Shown piece by piece: positions 63,405 through 64,000 of a stretch of DNA of 64,000 nt. Location: assembly GCF_040419245.1 (NCBI RefSeq), contig NZ_JAZHOH010000001.1:1736001-1800000 (forward strand). Reading direction: 5' to 3'. This DNA comes from Ewingella sp. CoE-038-23. GTDB taxonomy: Bacteria; Pseudomonadota; Gammaproteobacteria; Enterobacterales; Enterobacteriaceae. Every line of letters starts with the position of its first letter. The first letter of the stretch is position 1. Both the position numbers and the translations under genes were made by a program. The notes beneath the pieces were generated by a model that was given only the letters and a program-made list of their open reading frames with translations, was not told where the DNA came from and searched no databases.

Positions 63405-64000
63405 TTCGACAGCGCTGATCGAACTCAAGCATATCTCCCGCAGCTTTGTCTCTGGCAGTGAGCAGGTGGAGGTATTGAAGAATATCTCCTTGAATATTCA
63501 TCGTGGCGAGATGGTCGCCATCATTGGCGCATCCGGTTCGGGAAAGTCGACGCTAATGAACATTATTGGTTGTCTCGACAAGCCGACTCAGGGCGAAATG
63601 CACATCATGAGCGTCCCCACCGGCTCCGCCAGCAGCGCCGAGTTGGCGCAGCTGCGCAGCCAGTTTATCGGTTTTATTTTCCAGCGTTATCACCTGATAC
63701 CTTACTTAACCGCGCAGGAAAATGTTTCTATTCCGGCGTTATACACCGCCATGCCCGCCGCAGAGCGCGAACTCAGATCACAGCATTTATTAACCCGTCT
63801 GGGCCTTGCCGGGCGCATGTTGCATCGCCCGTCACAGCTTTCTGGTGGCCAACAGCAGCGCGTGAGTATTGCCCGCGCATTGATGAATGGCGCGAATATT
63901 ATTCTGGCCGATGAGCCGACCGGGGCGCTCGATAGCACCAGCGGGCAGGAGCTTATGGCCATTTTACACGGCCTGCACCATGCAGGGCACACGCTGATTA
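63397..64000 (+). CDS. MacB-like ABC transporter, ATPase part (3' end outside window)
   Basis: The first 201 codons of a MacB-type protein are visible; no stop is reached before the window ends. Its N-terminal NBD has Walker [17 protein letters not shown]-loop [18 protein letters not shown], signature LSGGQQQR and Walker [13 protein letters not shown], all typical of MacB/LolD ATPases. A full MacB would continue with four helices and a periplasmic domain. MacB works as a mechanotransmitter that drives periplasmic substrates through MacA-TolC. The start lies inside the end of the MacA-like gene. Confidence 0.92.
   Translation, partial: MADSTALIELKHISRSFVSGSEQVEVLKNISLNIHRGEMVAIIGASGSGKSTLMNIIGCLDKPTQGEMHIMSVPTGSASSAELAQLRSQFIGFIFQRYHLIPYLTAQENVSIPALYTAMPAAERELRSQHLLTRLGLAGRMLHRPSQLSGGQQQRVSIARALMNGANIILADEPTGALDSTSGQELMAILHGLHHAGHTLI

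Overview
The window is chromosomal DNA from a motile member of the Enterobacterales. The gene order metG / mrp / udk / dcd / asmA / yegH / galF / O-antigen cluster / gnd / wzz / hisIFAHBCDG, followed by flhDC-motAB-cheAW-MCP-cheRBYZ, is the enterobacterial arrangement, and the proteins read close to their E. coli homologues (MetG 677 aa, CheY 129 aa, HisL with a run of six His). Details such as a GalU-like galF, a single MCP gene between cheW and cheR, and several families of extragenic repeats suggest the Yersiniaceae/Hafniaceae side rather than Escherichia, but I cannot name the genus from sequence alone.

Layout. (1) 1-4387, minus strand: an oligopeptide-type ABC importer (Tat-exported binding protein, two permeases, dual-NBD ATPase cut by the left edge). 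(2) 4388-8595: a small membrane protein, an inverted pair of about 230-bp repeats, LysR and MocR regulators, and a DUF1127 protein. (3) 8596-16892: housekeeping genes metG, mrp, udk, dcd, asmA and yegH. (4) 17342-36514: a galF-like gene, then a JUMPstart/ops leader and an AT-rich Wzx/Wzy O-antigen cluster. This cluster holds a WbpV/WbpL/acetyltransferase/WbpM cassette, rmlBA without rmlCD, two glycosyltransferases, manC-manB, wzy and wzx, and it ends with gnd and wzz. (5) 36584-44152, minus strand: the complete his operon with leader peptide, attenuator and promoter. (6) 44421-57612: yeeZ, a 1.3-kb regulatory gap with CRP and RcsAB-like sites, flhDC, motAB and the chemotaxis operon, with two good sigma-28 promoters. 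(7) 57613-64000: an accessory locus directly after cheZ.

The most interesting part is the accessory locus. It encodes a 65-aa peptide with a 15-residue double-glycine leader very like class II microcin leaders and a 50-residue four-cysteine core. A terminator follows, then a membrane-anchored DsbA-like protein (CHYC), an LpxL/HtrB-like acyltransferase, a C39-peptidase ABC exporter, a MacA-like adaptor and a MacB-like ATPase that runs off the right edge. I read this as a disulfide-bonded microcin-like system. The C39 exporter would cleave and translocate the peptide to the periplasm, the DsbA-like protein would oxidise it, and MacAB (with TolC encoded elsewhere) would expel it. The acyltransferase may modify the peptide or protect the producer's envelope. 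All of this is inference from gene content; no immunity gene is obvious in the window.

The O-antigen genes imply a unit begun by a WbpL-type transferase on a UDP-N-acetyl-6-deoxyhexosamine and containing mannose. The dTDP-sugar branch stops at dTDP-4-keto-6-deoxyglucose, because neither RmlC/RmlD nor any aminotransferase is present.
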